This document shows, one piece after another, positions 1 through 10,401 of a stretch of DNA of 55,266 nucleotides (positions are counted from its first letter, which is position 1; each line of letters begins with the position of its first letter). This DNA is from Chlorogloea purpurea SAG 13.99 (GTDB taxonomy: Bacteria > Cyanobacteriota > Cyanobacteriia > Cyanobacteriales > Microcystaceae). The notes below the pieces were generated by a model. That model was given only the letters and a program-made list of their open reading frames with translations, had not been told where the DNA came from and made no database searches. The position numbers and the translations under genes were made by a program. The DNA is taken from assembly GCA_016903695.1 (NCBI GenBank), contig JADQBB010000029.1, positions 1 to 55,266 on the forward strand. Reading direction: 5' to 3'.

Positions 1-40
1 ATACCTGACCCATCCCAATTATGCAAGGTATACCTGACCC
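1..40. repeat. 11-bp direct repeat (two copies)
   Basis: The sequence ATACCTGACCC occurs at 1-11 and again exactly at 30-40, with a 29-bp period. It lies immediately left of a cluster of stem-loops. It may be the edge of a repeat or mobile-element end that continues outside the window, but no transposase is visible. Confidence 0.6.
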
Positions 41-126
41 GACCGTGATTAAAATCACGGTCTCATAGCAGAAGTCCTCTTAAGAGGACTTGGACTATGA
101 GGCGGGGAATTGATTCCCCGCCGGTC
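36..126. repeat. Three consecutive perfect stem-loops within a possible closing stem
   Basis: Three back-to-back inverted repeats are seen. Arms 41-50 and 53-62 are ten perfect base pairs with a 2-nt loop. Positions 72-91 form a perfect 20-nt palindrome, framed by TCATAG (63-68) and CTATGA (95-100). Arms 101-110 and 113-122 are again ten perfect pairs with a 2-nt loop. GACC (36-39) and GGTC (123-126) could close the whole as a three-branched structure. Such an arrangement is typical of dispersed palindromic elements or of ends recognised by HUH transposases. I infer a non-coding structured repeat and cannot name a family. Confidence 0.6.
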
Positions 127-336
127 GTTGCAAAAATGGGAGGCTCCCCAATTTTAGTCAAGTTTAGTAATAATATAGGTTAAAATTGACCGTGAAGATA
201 GGGACTTTACTGAAAAAGTCCCTGCGCTAATTCAGTTACGGCTTGTTAGTTTCTTGGAGAAAAAAGTTTAAAGCAATAAGAGAGAGATTTAGAGGGTCAA
301 TTACGTCAACCACCTTTAGCGGAGTGGAATCTTCTG
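127..336. other. Intergenic leader upstream of the TAXI gene, with further hairpins
   Basis: No convincing gene is seen here. An imperfect hairpin spans about 132-155. A 9-bp perfect stem pairs AGGGACTTT (200-208) with AAAGTCCCT (215-223). A GGAG-like ribosome-binding element lies around 320-325, ahead of the ATG at 337. The short open frame at 243-431 overlaps the TAXI gene in another frame and is not supported. Confidence 0.45.
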
Positions 337-1629
337 ATGCAGAAACGTTTGGGTTTATACCTGTTATGTTTAAGCCTGATTGCTACCATTGGATTCACGG
401 TTTCTTGGTATGTAAAATTTCAAAGTGTTAAAGTTTTACACATGGCCGTTGGAATGGAAAACGGTGAACTATACCAGTTTGCCCGCTCTCTAGCCGAAGT
501 GGTCAACCGTTACAATCCCAAGTTAAAGATTGGGTTGATGATCACTGACAACCCGGAAGAGAACGCCCGACTACTGGGGGCGGAGAAAGTGGATCTAGCT
601 CTAATTCAAACTAATATTAAGCCCGATGCTTCCAGTAGTGTGGTAAGTTTTCTGTATCCGCAAATGTTTCACTTAGTAACCATAGAAACATCAAAGATTA
701 AAAAATTTACGGATTTAAAAAATAAGTCAATCGCTACTCTGCCCGAAGGCACATCCTCTCATGAGTTATTTTTACTTCTGTGTCAACACTACGACTTGTC
801 GTTAAATGAATTAAAACTGATTATATCATCGGAAGCAAAGGCTTTAAAAGATTTAGATAGGGGCAATATAGACGCAGTATTTTTTATTAGCTCTCTGCAT
901 AATCCGGCGATTCGTGGGTTATTGAGTAATCCCAGATTGAAACTGATCGGTACAGAACAAGGTTCGGCTTTACAAATAGCCCACTCCTATCTTTTGCCCG
1001 CCGATATTCCCAGAGGAATTTATAACGGTGCTGTACCGATTCCCGACAGGAATTTAAGCGTTGTCGCTGTCAGCACTTTATTGATGGCTAACTCTAAAAC
1101 TGATTACTACGCAGTATATAATATCACTCAAATTATTCAACAACATCGTCAAGAACTGGCGAAGATTAACGGCATTAATCCTATCTTTAAAAGCAGTGAC
1201 ATCAATCAAAACCTTGGCTTACCCGTTCATCCTGGCGCCGAAGCATATTACGAGCGAAATCGCCCTAATTTTTGGTTAGTATACTCGGATTTTTTGGCTT
1301 TACTTCTATCAATTGTGACTTTGATTGCTTCTAGAATTTGGCAATTAAATAATCGGTGGAAAGCCAAACAAAAAAATAGGGCTGATTTTTATAACTTGGA
1401 AGTTTTGGAGCTAATTAAAGAATCCATCAATACTGATAATATTGAAAAAATGGAAGAAGTAAAAACTAAATTATTTAGTATGTTCGAGCAAATATTGCTC
1501 GATCTAGATAATGACAGAATTACTTCCCAATCTTTTCAATCTTTCTCTTTTACCTGGCAGGTGGCTTTATCCACGCTACGCCACCGTGAGATGATTCTGC
1601 TGCTGCAGGGTACTAAAAATATCAATTAG
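337..1629 (+). CDS. TAXI-family (TRAP-type) substrate-binding protein with C-terminal membrane anchor
   Basis: This 430-residue protein starts with a membrane segment or uncleaved signal (about residues 6-24). A periplasmic-binding fold of the TAXI/NMT1 type follows (about 35-300), with the family-like stretch around 'LKNKSIATLPEGTSS'. A second hydrophobic segment lies near 312-332 and a charged cytoplasmic tail of about 95 residues follows. TAXI proteins normally feed TRAP transporters, but no TRAP permease gene is next to it. It sits 83 bp upstream of two chemoreceptor genes on the same strand. A ligand-sensing role for the receptors is therefore possible, but this is inference. ATG start chosen because it precedes the signal segment. 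Family assignment is fairly secure; the ligand is unknown. Confidence 0.75.
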   Translation: MQKRLGLYLLCLSLIATIGFTVSWYVKFQSVKVLHMAVGMENGELYQFARSLAEVVNRYNPKLKIGLMITDNPEENARLLGAEKVDLALIQTNIKPDASSSVVSFLYPQMFHLVTIETSKIKKFTDLKNKSIATLPEGTSSHELFLLLCQHYDLSLNELKLIISSEAKALKDLDRGNIDAVFFISSLHNPAIRGLLSNPRLKLIGTEQGSALQIAHSYLLPADIPRGIYNGAVPIPDRNLSVVAVSTLLMANSKTDYYAVYNITQIIQQHRQELAKINGINPIFKSSDINQNLGLPVHPGAEAYYERNRPNFWLVYSDFLALLLSIVTLIASRIWQLNNRWKAKQKNRADFYNLEVLELIKESINTDNIEKMEEVKTKLFSMFEQILLDLDNDRITSQSFQSFSFTWQVALSTLRHREMILLLQGTKNIN

Positions 1630-1712
1630 GATGTTAGTTTCCAAGAGGAAAAGGGAAAAATAAGTCTGTAACGATCGAATCAAAGACCGAAACATTCCTA
1701 GAGGTTGAATTC

Positions 1713-4370
1713 ATGACCCAGACTTCCCCAAAGCCTACCCCGGAGACACCACAAGACCCCCAGCCGACCGTTTTACAAGAATTACCACCCTTAGCCCTTC
1801 CCGAAGATAAGACGGCTAACGAGGAAATTATCAGCCAACCACCTCTAGGGGAAAAAACGCCGCTTCCCTATCAAGGCGATAAACCCGGGACAAAAACGAC
1901 GAGCCTGCGGAATAAAGTCGCGACAGCGGCCCTATTGATGGGTTTGATCCCGGTTTCCGTGGTGACGATAAGCGCCTACACGATCGCTCAAAACGTCATC
2001 AACCAACAGGCAAAAACAGAAAAAACGCAACAAGTAGCCCAAGAATCAAGTGGCTGGTTAGGATTGATCCCCCTTATCGGCTTAACCACAGCAGGGGCCG
2101 TCGCCGCCTCGGCTTGGCTGTTAGCCGATAAAGCCACCCGCCCGATCCGATCGATGGCTAAAGCGGTACGCCAGATCGGGGAAGGAGATCTAGACACCAC
2201 GGTGAACGTGGAAACCAACGATGAGTTAGGGATATTGGGGTCGAGTATCAACGAGACGACCTTGAAATTGAAAAATTTCCTGCGAGAGCAGTTACAGTCC
2301 ACCCAGCAGGCGAACTTCCTCTCGGAAATAAGCGGTCTCATGGTAGAAGATACCATCGACCTGAACGAAGAAGAAGCGATGAACCCGATATTCAATAAAT
2401 CTCTAGAAGGACTGAGAACTATATTGAAATCTCAGAGGGCGGTGATCTATTGGTTGAACTACGATCAAAGCGGCACTATCACCCACGAATCTTTAGAGTC
2501 CGGTTATAGCAGCGCGTTCCGGGAATCCTTGGGAGACCCCTGCATCCCCAAAACTATCCTGGAAGGTTATGGAGAAGGTCAGGTGCGGGTGATCAACGAC
2601 GTGAGGGAGGAGAAACTGCATCCCGATCATTTCGGTCTCTTACAGAGATTGGCGATTAAAGCGAGTGTCAGCGTCCCCTTACGCTGTCAGGGGAAATTAT
2701 ACGGCTTGATGATCGTTCACCGGTGTGATGAGCCGCACCAGTGGACGACGGGCGAGGTGAATTTCTGTCAGAGTCTGGCCGAGCAGATCAGCTATTGTCT
2801 CGATCGTTTCCGTATCACGGAAGCCAGACGGGAAGATAACCGGCGCTCGATTTTACTCAAAGATACGATTTTGAAAATAGCCGCGGCCCTGAGTTCCGAA
2901 AGTGTCTTTGAAGTGACCCTGCAGGAATTACGCAAGGCTTTGAAAACCGATCGGGTGATAGTCTATCGCTTTAACCCCGATTGGTCGGGTATCATCGTTC
3001 ACGAATCGGTGGACAGTCGCTTTCCCAAAGCTTTGGGCGCGCAGATAGCCGACCCCTGTTTCGCCGAGAACTACGTGGAGAAATACCGCCAAGGGAGGGT
3101 ACAGAGTACCCCGGACATCAGAGACGCTAATTTAACCGTCTGTCACATCAAACAACTGGAACCGTTTGAGGTGAAGGCGAATCTCGTCGCTCCCATCATC
3201 CATAAAGGGGAACTGTTGGGCTTACTGATCGCCCACCAGTGTAGCGCCCCCCGTTATTGGCAACAGGGGGAGATCGATTTCTTCTCCCAGGTGGCGACGC
3301 AATTGGGCTTGGCCCTGGAGAGAACCGATCTTGTAGACCTGCAGAAACAGGCGGAAAAAGAACAGCGTTACGCTAAAGAACAGATCCAACGGCGCGCTTT
3401 AGAATTACTGATGGAAGTAGATCCGGTCAGCCGGGGCGACCTCACTATCCGCGCCAAAGTCACCGAGGATGAAATTGGCACGATCGCCGACTCCTACAAC
3501 GCCACGATCGAGAACCTGCGGAGAATCGTCACGCAAGTACAGAACGCTTCCACTGAATTAGCCGGAAGCACCAACTATAACGAAGCCGCGGTGCGTAGCC
3601 TGAGCGAGGACGCGCTATCACAAGCCCAGAACATCGCTCAAGCCCTCGATCAGATCCAGAACATGAGCGAATCGATCCAAGCGGTAGCGGCCAACGCCGA
3701 ACAAGCCGAAGCCGCGGTAATTCAAGCCACCCAAACGGTAGAAGCCGGAGAGATAGCTATGAACCGCACTGTAGACGGGATCATGGCGATCCGGGAAACA
3801 GTAGCAGAAACGGCAAAAAAAGTCAAAAGATTGGGTGAATCATCCCAGAAAATTTCCAAAGTGGTGAACTTGATCGGCAGTTTCGCCGACCAGACCAACC
3901 TGCTAGCGTTAAACGCCTCGATCGAGGCAGCCCACGCCGGAGAAGAAGGTAGAGGCTTCGCCGTGGTAGCCGACGAGGTGAGAAGTCTGGCGAAACAATC
4001 GGCGGAAGCGACAGCAGAGATCGAAGCCCTGGTGGCGGGGATTCAAGCGGAAACTAACGAGGTAGTTGCGGCGATGGAATCCGGTACAGAACAGGTAGTG
4101 CTGGGAACCCAATTGGTGGATGAAACCAGGAAGAGCCTGAACCAGATCACAGCGGTCAGTATCCAGATCAATGAACTGGTAGAAGCGATCGCCCGTGCCG
4201 CCGTGGAGCAATCCCAAACCTCGCAGATCGTGACGGAAACCATGACCGAGGTAGCGATCGTCTCCGATAAAACCTCCCAGGAAGCCGCCCATGTATCCGA
4301 CTCCTTCAAACAAATGCTGCAAGTAGCCCTGAACCTACAGGAAAGCGTCCGTCAGTTCAAAGTTAAATAA
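1713..4370 (+). CDS. Methyl-accepting phototaxis receptor, PixJ-like, HAMP-GAF-GAF-HAMP-MCP
   Basis: An 885-residue receptor. A proline-rich N-terminus (1-60) is followed by membrane segments near 69-92 and 115-138 and a HAMP domain (about 139-190). GAF1 spans about 210-365 and GAF2 about 383-540. A second HAMP-like region starts near 565, and an MCP signalling domain ends the protein with a canonical tip ([12 protein letters not shown] near 725-736). GAF2 has both cysteines of DXCF cyanobacteriochromes: DPCF (Cys449) and the canonical Cys477-His478. GAF1 has DPCI and no Cys-His, as in the non-bilin GAF1 of PixJ. Established knowledge: SyPixJ1 and TePixJ bind phycoviolobilin through this cysteine pair. 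I infer a blue/green light receptor signalling to the CheA downstream. An AGAGG ribosome-binding site precedes the ATG. Confidence 0.85.
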   Translation: MTQTSPKPTPETPQDPQPTVLQELPPLALPEDKTANEEIISQPPLGEKTPLPYQGDKPGTKTTSLRNKVATAALLMGLIPVSVVTISAYTIAQNVINQQAKTEKTQQVAQESSGWLGLIPLIGLTTAGAVAASAWLLADKATRPIRSMAKAVRQIGEGDLDTTVNVETNDELGILGSSINETTLKLKNFLREQLQSTQQANFLSEISGLMVEDTIDLNEEEAMNPIFNKSLEGLRTILKSQRAVIYWLNYDQSGTITHESLESGYSSAFRESLGDPCIPKTILEGYGEGQVRVINDVREEKLHPDHFGLLQRLAIKASVSVPLRCQGKLYGLMIVHRCDEPHQWTTGEVNFCQSLAEQISYCLDRFRITEARREDNRRSILLKDTILKIAAALSSESVFEVTLQELRKALKTDRVIVYRFNPDWSGIIVHESVDSRFPKALGAQIADPCFAENYVEKYRQGRVQSTPDIRDANLTVCHIKQLEPFEVKANLVAPIIHKGELLGLLIAHQCSAPRYWQQGEIDFFSQVATQLGLALERTDLVDLQKQAEKEQRYAKEQIQRRALELLMEVDPVSRGDLTIRAKVTEDEIGTIADSYNATIENLRRIVTQVQNASTELAGSTNYNEAAVRSLSEDALSQAQNIAQALDQIQNMSESIQAVAANAEQAEAAVIQATQTVEAGEIAMNRTVDGIMAIRETVAETAKKVKRLGESSQKISKVVNLIGSFADQTNLLALNASIEAAHAGEEGRGFAVVADEVRSLAKQSAEATAEIEALVAGIQAETNEVVAAMESGTEQVVLGTQLVDETRKSLNQITAVSIQINELVEAIARAAVEQSQTSQIVTETMTEVAIVSDKTSQEAAHVSDSFKQMLQVALNLQESVRQFKVK

Positions 4371-4390
4371 CCCGTCAATAAACCGAAAAT

Positions 4391-6838
4391 ATGGACACCC
4401 AACTACCGCAAAAATCACACCTAGTATCAACACCCCCGGTTACGCCACTGATTTTCGATGAGCTGGAAGAGCGCAAAACAATTTGGCAGAAACAAACTTG
4501 GTTGCTGACTTTGATGGCTCTGCTCACGGCGGCAGGCATCACCATCATCGGCACGAAAACCCTAGAGAATAACTTTACCGAACTTATCGGCGGAAAGAAA
4601 GGCCCATCCCAGGAGCAGATCCGGGAGACGAAGAGCGATAGCGTGGTCAATCAAGGACTGGTGGCCGGCTCGATCGGGGCCCTGCTGCCCCTGCTGGCGT
4701 TCCTGATGCACAGTACCGTTAAAAGAAAAGTAAAAGTTTTAAATAGAACCATTCAAGAGCCTTTGCCGAAAAGTCTCTTACAAGAAGACGAATTCGAGCA
4801 GATCGGCTACAAGTTGGAAAAGCTCAATAGCAGATTATTAGAACAGGAGAAAGCGAACCAAATAAATGAAGAAATGTCGGGTTTCATCACCGGGTGGCTA
4901 GAAGAAAGCGGCAACATCTCCGACTTATTAGAGCGGGGCGTGAAAAAAGCCCTGGGGATACTGGGGGCCGATCGAGTATTGATCTACACCTTCAATGAAG
5001 AGGGGAGAGGCTATATCGCGCACGAAGCGGTCAACCCCCCCTGGTTGAGCGCCAAGATCGAACGGGTCAACTATCGAGCCGGGGAAACCAAGATCGTCGC
5101 CAATAATCCCAAAAACCCGGAAAACTTCCGCCTGGAGATCAAAGCTTACATGATCATCCCGATCAAAGACTACGGGCTGATAATAGTCCATCAATGTAGC
5201 AGGGCGAGAAACTGGCGCAACACGGAAATCAATTTCCTCAAACTCTGGGCCGCCCAGGTGGAAATGGCCAGGGATAAGAAGAGACGAGAAGAATTGCAAC
5301 TCTTGGAAACCCGACTCGCCACGGGGTTGAAAAACATCACCCTCAACATTTCCAAAATGGATTCGGTAGACCTAGTACTACAGCGGGTGGTGGAAAACGC
5401 TAGAAACTTTCTCGGTAGTGATCGAGTGATTCTCTACAAGTTCGACGAGAACTGGCAGGGAACGATCGTGAGCGAATCCGTCGATGAGAAATACCCCGTG
5501 GCCTTGAACGTCAGGATCGCCGATCCCTGTTTCGCCGATCGATACGTGGATTACTACCGGCAGGGGCGAGTCAAAGCCACCGCCGACATTTTCGACGCGG
5601 GTTTAACCCCCTGTCACCTACAACAATTAGCACCCCTGGGAGTGAGGGCGAATCTGGTGACACCGATCGTTATCACCGGGGAATTATACGGACTACTGAT
5701 CTCCCATATATGTAGCGGCCCCCATCACTGGGAGGAAGCCGAGATCAACTTTTTAGCCCAGGTGGCCACCGTCACCGGCACAGCCTTGGAAAAAATCGCC
5801 CTCCTAGACGAGCAGAAAGCCATCCAAGACCAACAACGCCTAGAACGAGAGCGGATGCAACAACGGGCCATATCTCTGTTGATGGAGATCGACCCCTTAC
5901 GTAGCGGGGATCTGAGCATACACGCCACCGTCACCGAAGACGAGATCGGCACGATCGCCGACTCCTACAACGCCACGATCGAGGGTTTACGGAAACTGGT
6001 GATCGAAGTGCAGAGCGTCACCGGTCAATTAACAGAAACCAGTTTGAGCGCGGAACAAGCCGTCGGCGCTCTGAACGGACAAGCCACGCGGCAGAAGATG
6101 GAAGTAGAAACTGCGATGGAACAGGTAGCGGGGATGATGGAATCCCTACAACTGGTGTCCCACAACGCCGATCAGGCACTGGCCACAGTAGAAGATACCT
6201 TGGCGACGGTGAAAACCTCCGAAGACCTGATGGGTCAGAGCGTGGAAGGCATGATAACCATTCAAGAGACGGTGGGACAGACCGCCCTGAAAATCGCCCT
6301 CCTCTCCGAGTCGAGCGATAAGATCTCGAAAGTGGTAGGTTTGATCGGACGTTTCGCCGCCCAGACTCACCTGTTAGCCCTGAAAGCTTCGATCGAGGCG
6401 GCGAGAGCGGGGGAAGAGGGGAGAGGCTTCGCCGTCATCGCCGATGAAGTGCGAACTCTCGCCGCTCAATCCGCCGAAGCCACCAGCGAAATTTCCGCGC
6501 TCGTGAATAACATTCAACAGGGAACTAAAGAAGTGGCCGCCACCATGGAAACGGGAACCCAACAGGTGACGCTCGGTGCAAGTCTGGTGGAGGAAACCCG
6601 CCGGGCCCTCAATCAGATCACCTCCGCCTCGGAACAGATCAACTCTCTCGTCTCGACGATCTCCCAGGTGGCGGCACAACAAACCCAGACAGGAGCAACC
6701 GTACAACAACTGATGAGCGAGGTGGCTGGCCTGAGCGATAATACGATGACCCACACTCACGAGGTGTCCGATTCCTTTGAATACCTTCTCGATGCCGCCC
6801 GTAGTCTCGCCGCTAACGTGGCCCAATTTAAAGTTTAG
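4391..6838 (+). CDS. Second methyl-accepting receptor, PixJ/PilJ-like, with candidate bilin-binding GAF
   Basis: An 815-residue paralogue of the preceding receptor, 20 bp downstream and probably cotranscribed. Membrane segments lie near 36-54 and 90-107, followed by a degenerate HAMP. GAF1 (about 165-295) lacks bilin cysteines. GAF2 (about 312-468) carries DPCF (Cys380) and Cys408-His409, matching the DXCF cyanobacteriochrome pattern. A HAMP-like segment (about 490-540) and the MCP domain follow. The MCP tip is unusual: [12 protein letters not shown] (655-666) replaces the usual [10 protein letters not shown], changing several residues that contact CheA/CheW in model receptors. The gene order receptor-receptor-CheA resembles Synechocystis pixJ1-pixJ2-pixL. 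Chromophore binding is inferred from residues only. Confidence 0.83.
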   Translation: MDTQLPQKSHLVSTPPVTPLIFDELEERKTIWQKQTWLLTLMALLTAAGITIIGTKTLENNFTELIGGKKGPSQEQIRETKSDSVVNQGLVAGSIGALLPLLAFLMHSTVKRKVKVLNRTIQEPLPKSLLQEDEFEQIGYKLEKLNSRLLEQEKANQINEEMSGFITGWLEESGNISDLLERGVKKALGILGADRVLIYTFNEEGRGYIAHEAVNPPWLSAKIERVNYRAGETKIVANNPKNPENFRLEIKAYMIIPIKDYGLIIVHQCSRARNWRNTEINFLKLWAAQVEMARDKKRREELQLLETRLATGLKNITLNISKMDSVDLVLQRVVENARNFLGSDRVILYKFDENWQGTIVSESVDEKYPVALNVRIADPCFADRYVDYYRQGRVKATADIFDAGLTPCHLQQLAPLGVRANLVTPIVITGELYGLLISHICSGPHHWEEAEINFLAQVATVTGTALEKIALLDEQKAIQDQQRLERERMQQRAISLLMEIDPLRSGDLSIHATVTEDEIGTIADSYNATIEGLRKLVIEVQSVTGQLTETSLSAEQAVGALNGQATRQKMEVETAMEQVAGMMESLQLVSHNADQALATVEDTLATVKTSEDLMGQSVEGMITIQETVGQTALKIALLSESSDKISKVVGLIGRFAAQTHLLALKASIEAARAGEEGRGFAVIADEVRTLAAQSAEATSEISALVNNIQQGTKEVAATMETGTQQVTLGASLVEETRRALNQITSASEQINSLVSTISQVAAQQTQTGATVQQLMSEVAGLSDNTMTHTHEVSDSFEYLLDAARSLAANVAQFKV

Positions 6839-6883
6839 GGTTCGCGAACCCTACCCCATAGCCCATATTCAACACCCAAAACG

Positions 6884-9800
6884 ATGCTTAACCCAGATAT
6901 TCGCGATCAAGCCTATCAGTTTTTTATCGAAGAAGCCGCGGAATTGCTGCAATCGATCGAGACGGGATTATTAACCCTGAAAGCGGAAAGGTCGAAAGGG
7001 AAAGTACACGAGATCATGCGGGCCGCCCACTCGCTCAAGGGAGGCTCGGCCTCCGTGGAACTCCACGCGATCCGCATCCTCTCCCACCGTCTGGAGGATT
7101 ATTTCAAAGCTCTCTATCACGATGAGATCATCATCGATGATGAGTTAGAAAGCCTGCTCCTCAACGGCTTCGACTGTCTCAAGTATCCCCTCCTACAACA
7201 GATCGAAACGGGTTATTTCGACCAAGAGAAAGCCCTGAACGCCGCCGAACCGGTTTTTAACGAGATCGAGATGCGGCTCGCACCGGTATTGAGTCAAGGG
7301 CACGATTATATCCCCAGTTCCGAGGAGTTGGGGGTAGACATCACCGCTTCTCTTTTCGAGGTGGACGTGGCGGGAGAGTTGGAGCGTTTAGAGGCGGTGC
7401 TGGCAGACCAGGCAGGGCAAGAAATAGCCGGAGAATTGAGAGCGACGGCGGAGGTGTTCGACGGCTTCGGGGAGATGCTCAATCTACCGGGGTGGAGTGC
7501 TATCAGCCACGCGGTTTTAGATACTCTCACCGCCTATCCCCACCAAGCCCGCGCCATCGCCCACCTAGCCTGCGAAAATTGGCGGAAAGGCAGAGACGCG
7601 GTGTTGAACGGCGATCGAACCGACGGTGGCGCTCCTTCCCCCGCTTGGCAACATTTCAACGGTAGCGAAATGTCCGTAAGTAAGGAAGAAGAAGCTAGTT
7701 TGCACGATGTGTTCAGTTCTCTCGAAGAGTTCGCCAATTTGGATGATGTGTTCGGCGCAGTAGCAGATTTTACCCCCACGGGCGATCGAGCCTTGGATGA
7801 TGTTTTCGGTGCTTTGGACGGATATACTCTCCCAGACCCGATCGCTTTAGAGGAGGTTTTCGGTAACGGCGGGGAAATTTCCGGGGCTACTACCTCTGCC
7901 GAAGATACCACCATCGAATTACCCCCCTCCTTCATTCCCTTTACGAGGGACACGGTGGAAGAGTTCACTGCCCCGACGGTGGGCAGTTTAGAAGATATAT
8001 TCGGATCTTTCGATTTATCGGGCCCCACGGACGAAGCCCCCGCCCCTGTGGAGAGGAGTTTGGATATACCCACCGTCGAAGAGGTCTTCGGGAAAGACGA
8101 TAGCCCTGCGGAGGTAATCGGCGCTAATCTCGACCTGCCCACCGTAGAGGAAGTATTCGGCTCGGAAACTAACCCGATCGATATAAATGATCTCAGTAGT
8201 ATCGATGCAGTGTTCAACGCTTCCTTAGAAAGCGTCCTTGAAGGGATGACGGCCGGGGTATCACCGGAACAGGAGGCCATAAACCAAACGATCGCCGCAA
8301 TCGCCAAAGACCTAGAAAGTCTCCCAAGCGTTGAAGAATTACCCGATAACAATTTTACCGTCCGTCCCCTCACCCCTCCTAAAGAGCATATATCAGGGCC
8401 CGAAATAGAGGCAGCTGCGGACAATAAAGCTAAAGTCAATACCCCCGCTCCCTCGGCTTTATCGGTACGGGTAGACTTTAACCGTCTAGAGAGAATGAAT
8501 AACCTCGTCGGGGAATTATCGATCAACCGCAATAGTCTCTCTTTACAGAATTCTCAATTACAAGCCGCCGTCAAGGAGTTACTTAACCGTTTCCAACGCT
8601 TTGAAAACCTCACCGATAAATTGCGACAATTATCGGACAAGATGTTAATCAACCCCATCGCCAGAACCAGCGAGGAAACCCCCAAAGAAACGGGCGGGTT
8701 AATGACTGGTGACGTTAAATTCGATGCCTTGGAAATGGATCGTTATAACGGAATACAGGAGATGGTGACGGGATTGTTAGAGGAAATGATGCAATTGGGC
8801 GAGTCAGTCGATGATATTGTTCTCTTCGCCAGAGGCTCCAATCAAACTCTAGAATCCCAACGGCAGATGGTAACGAGTATACGAGATGAATTGATGTGGG
8901 CGCGGATGTTACCCCTCAGGGAAGTATTGAACCGTTTCCCTAGAGTTTTGCGGGATCTGGCCAGCACTTACGGTAAACAGGTGAAATTAAAGTTAACGGG
9001 TACTGGTGTATTGGTAGATAAAGCAGCTTTAGAAAAGCTTTACGACCCTCTCATGCACCTGTTACGCAACGCCTTCGACCACGGTATTGAAAGCCCGGAA
9101 GTACGGCGGGAAAAAGGTAGGGCGGAGACGGGAGAAATAGAAATTCACGCCTACCATCAGGGTAATCAGACGATCATCGAAATTAAAGACGATGGGCAGG
9201 GTTTGAATTTTGACAAGATTAGCGCCACCGCCCTGAAAAACGGTCTGGTGAATGAGGCGAAATTGGCTACCATGTCCAGAGAGCGGCTGGCGGAGTTGAT
9301 CTTCGAGCCTGGATTCTCCACTGCCGATCGTGTCACCCAGTTATCCGGGCGGGGCGTGGGTCTAGATGTGGTCAGGGATCAGTTACGCTCCCTCAAAGGT
9401 TCCGTCTCCGTCGCCACCAACTCCGCGGGCGGTGCTACCTTCACTTTACGTCTGCCCCTCACCCTCACCATCGCTAAATTGTTAGTTTGTTTGATCGCCC
9501 CCGGTGGGAGTCACTCGACCGCGGTGGCTCTACCCTCCGACGCGATCGAGGAAATAATCATCCCCGCGGAAGGTCAGGTCAAGATTTCCAACAATCAGCG
9601 GTTTCTACACTTCGGTAACGACATTATCCCCATTTATCCCCTGCATCAACTACTCGAATACCGCTCGCCCCTGACGGAAAGTTTCTCTACCAAGGCTTTA
9701 GCCGAAGTCGTTTCTTCCCCCGATGAGTGGGGTTTACCCCTCCTCCTATTGCGTCACGGCCAACAAATGTACGCGGTAGAAGTGAACCGCCTCGTCAGTG

Positions 9801-10387
9801 AGCAAGAATTGGTAATTAAGCCTTTCGGGAGTGCGATCGCACCTCCGGGCTACAGTTACGGCTGTACGATTCTCGGTGACGGTACTTTAATCCCCGTGAT
9901 TAACGGCATTATCCTCCTCGAAGCTTTCGCCGACTCATCCACCGGGGCCGCTACTCCTCATGAGCCACCTCTTCCGGCCCCCGTGGGCGTACAGGCTCCC
10001 TTAATTCTCGTGGTGGATGATTCTACCGCCCTCCGCCGTACCCTCGCCCTAACCCTAGAAAAAGCGGGCTACCGTGTCGTACAAGCCCGTGACGGTCGTG
10101 AAGCACTGGAACAATTACATCAAACCAGCGACATCGCTTTAGTTATCTGTGATGTGGAAATGCCCAATATGAACGGTTTCGAGTTCCTCGGTCAACGACG
10201 GCGGGAACCGGAATTAGCTCATATACCCGTGGCCATGCTCACTTCTAGAGGCAGTGATAAACATCGTCAGTTGGCGATGCAGTTAGGAGCCAAGGATTAC
10301 TTTACGAAGCCTTATATCGAACAACAATTTTTAACCTCAGTGAAAAATTTGGTCGGTACGGGTCGTAAGCAGGAAGTTAACGTTTAG
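6884..10387 (+). CDS. Hybrid chemotaxis histidine kinase CheA (HPt-kinase-CheW-REC), PixL-like
   Basis: A 1167-residue CheA. The N-terminal HPt domain has the phospho-accepting His49 in RAAHSLKGGSAS. A long acidic linker (about 135-510) contains eight short copies of an LDDVFG/VEEVFG-type motif (about 272-446). The dimerisation helices, the ATPase domain (LLRNAFDHG, KDDGQGL, GRGVGLDVVR), a CheW-like regulatory domain and a C-terminal receiver (LVVDDST, VICDVEMPN, TKPY) follow. Fused receivers are usual for cyanobacterial CheA. Only one HPt is present. It starts 45 bp after the receptor stop without a strong Shine-Dalgarno sequence and is followed 14 bp later by cheW. It should phosphorylate its own receiver and a PatA/CheY-type regulator encoded outside the window. 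Confidence 0.9.
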   Translation: MLNPDIRDQAYQFFIEEAAELLQSIETGLLTLKAERSKGKVHEIMRAAHSLKGGSASVELHAIRILSHRLEDYFKALYHDEIIIDDELESLLLNGFDCLKYPLLQQIETGYFDQEKALNAAEPVFNEIEMRLAPVLSQGHDYIPSSEELGVDITASLFEVDVAGELERLEAVLADQAGQEIAGELRATAEVFDGFGEMLNLPGWSAISHAVLDTLTAYPHQARAIAHLACENWRKGRDAVLNGDRTDGGAPSPAWQHFNGSEMSVSKEEEASLHDVFSSLEEFANLDDVFGAVADFTPTGDRALDDVFGALDGYTLPDPIALEEVFGNGGEISGATTSAEDTTIELPPSFIPFTRDTVEEFTAPTVGSLEDIFGSFDLSGPTDEAPAPVERSLDIPTVEEVFGKDDSPAEVIGANLDLPTVEEVFGSETNPIDINDLSSIDAVFNASLESVLEGMTAGVSPEQEAINQTIAAIAKDLESLPSVEELPDNNFTVRPLTPPKEHISGPEIEAAADNKAKVNTPAPSALSVRVDFNRLERMNNLVGELSINRNSLSLQNSQLQAAVKELLNRFQRFENLTDKLRQLSDKMLINPIARTSEETPKETGGLMTGDVKFDALEMDRYNGIQEMVTGLLEEMMQLGESVDDIVLFARGSNQTLESQRQMVTSIRDELMWARMLPLREVLNRFPRVLRDLASTYGKQVKLKLTGTGVLVDKAALEKLYDPLMHLLRNAFDHGIESPEVRREKGRAETGEIEIHAYHQGNQTIIEIKDDGQGLNFDKISATALKNGLVNEAKLATMSRERLAELIFEPGFSTADRVTQLSGRGVGLDVVRDQLRSLKGSVSVATNSAGGATFTLRLPLTLTIAKLLVCLIAPGGSHSTAVALPSDAIEEIIIPAEGQVKISNNQRFLHFGNDIIPIYPLHQLLEYRSPLTESFSTKALAEVVSSPDEWGLPLLLLRHGQQMYAVEVNRLVSEQELVIKPFGSAIAPPGYSYGCTILGDGTLIPVINGIILLEAFADSSTGAATPHEPPLPAPVGVQAPLILVVDDSTALRRTLALTLEKAGYRVVQARDGREALEQLHQTSDIALVICDVEMPNMNGFEFLGQRRREPELAHIPVAMLTSRGSDKHRQLAMQLGAKDYFTKPYIEQQFLTSVKNLVGTGRKQEVNV

Positions 10388-10401
10388 GGAGAGGAAATTT
10401 T

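Noticed and set aside
1..223. CRISPR array
   Set aside because: Only two copies of an 11-bp direct repeat are present and no cas genes are in the window.
243..431. 62-codon frame overlapping the start of the TAXI gene
   Set aside because: It overlaps the well-supported TAXI protein in another frame and has no recognisable features.
7534..8532. 332-codon open frame on the minus strand inside cheA
   Set aside because: It lies antisense to the repetitive acidic linker of cheA, has no family features and is rich in Ser/Pro/Thr as expected for a complementary-strand shadow.
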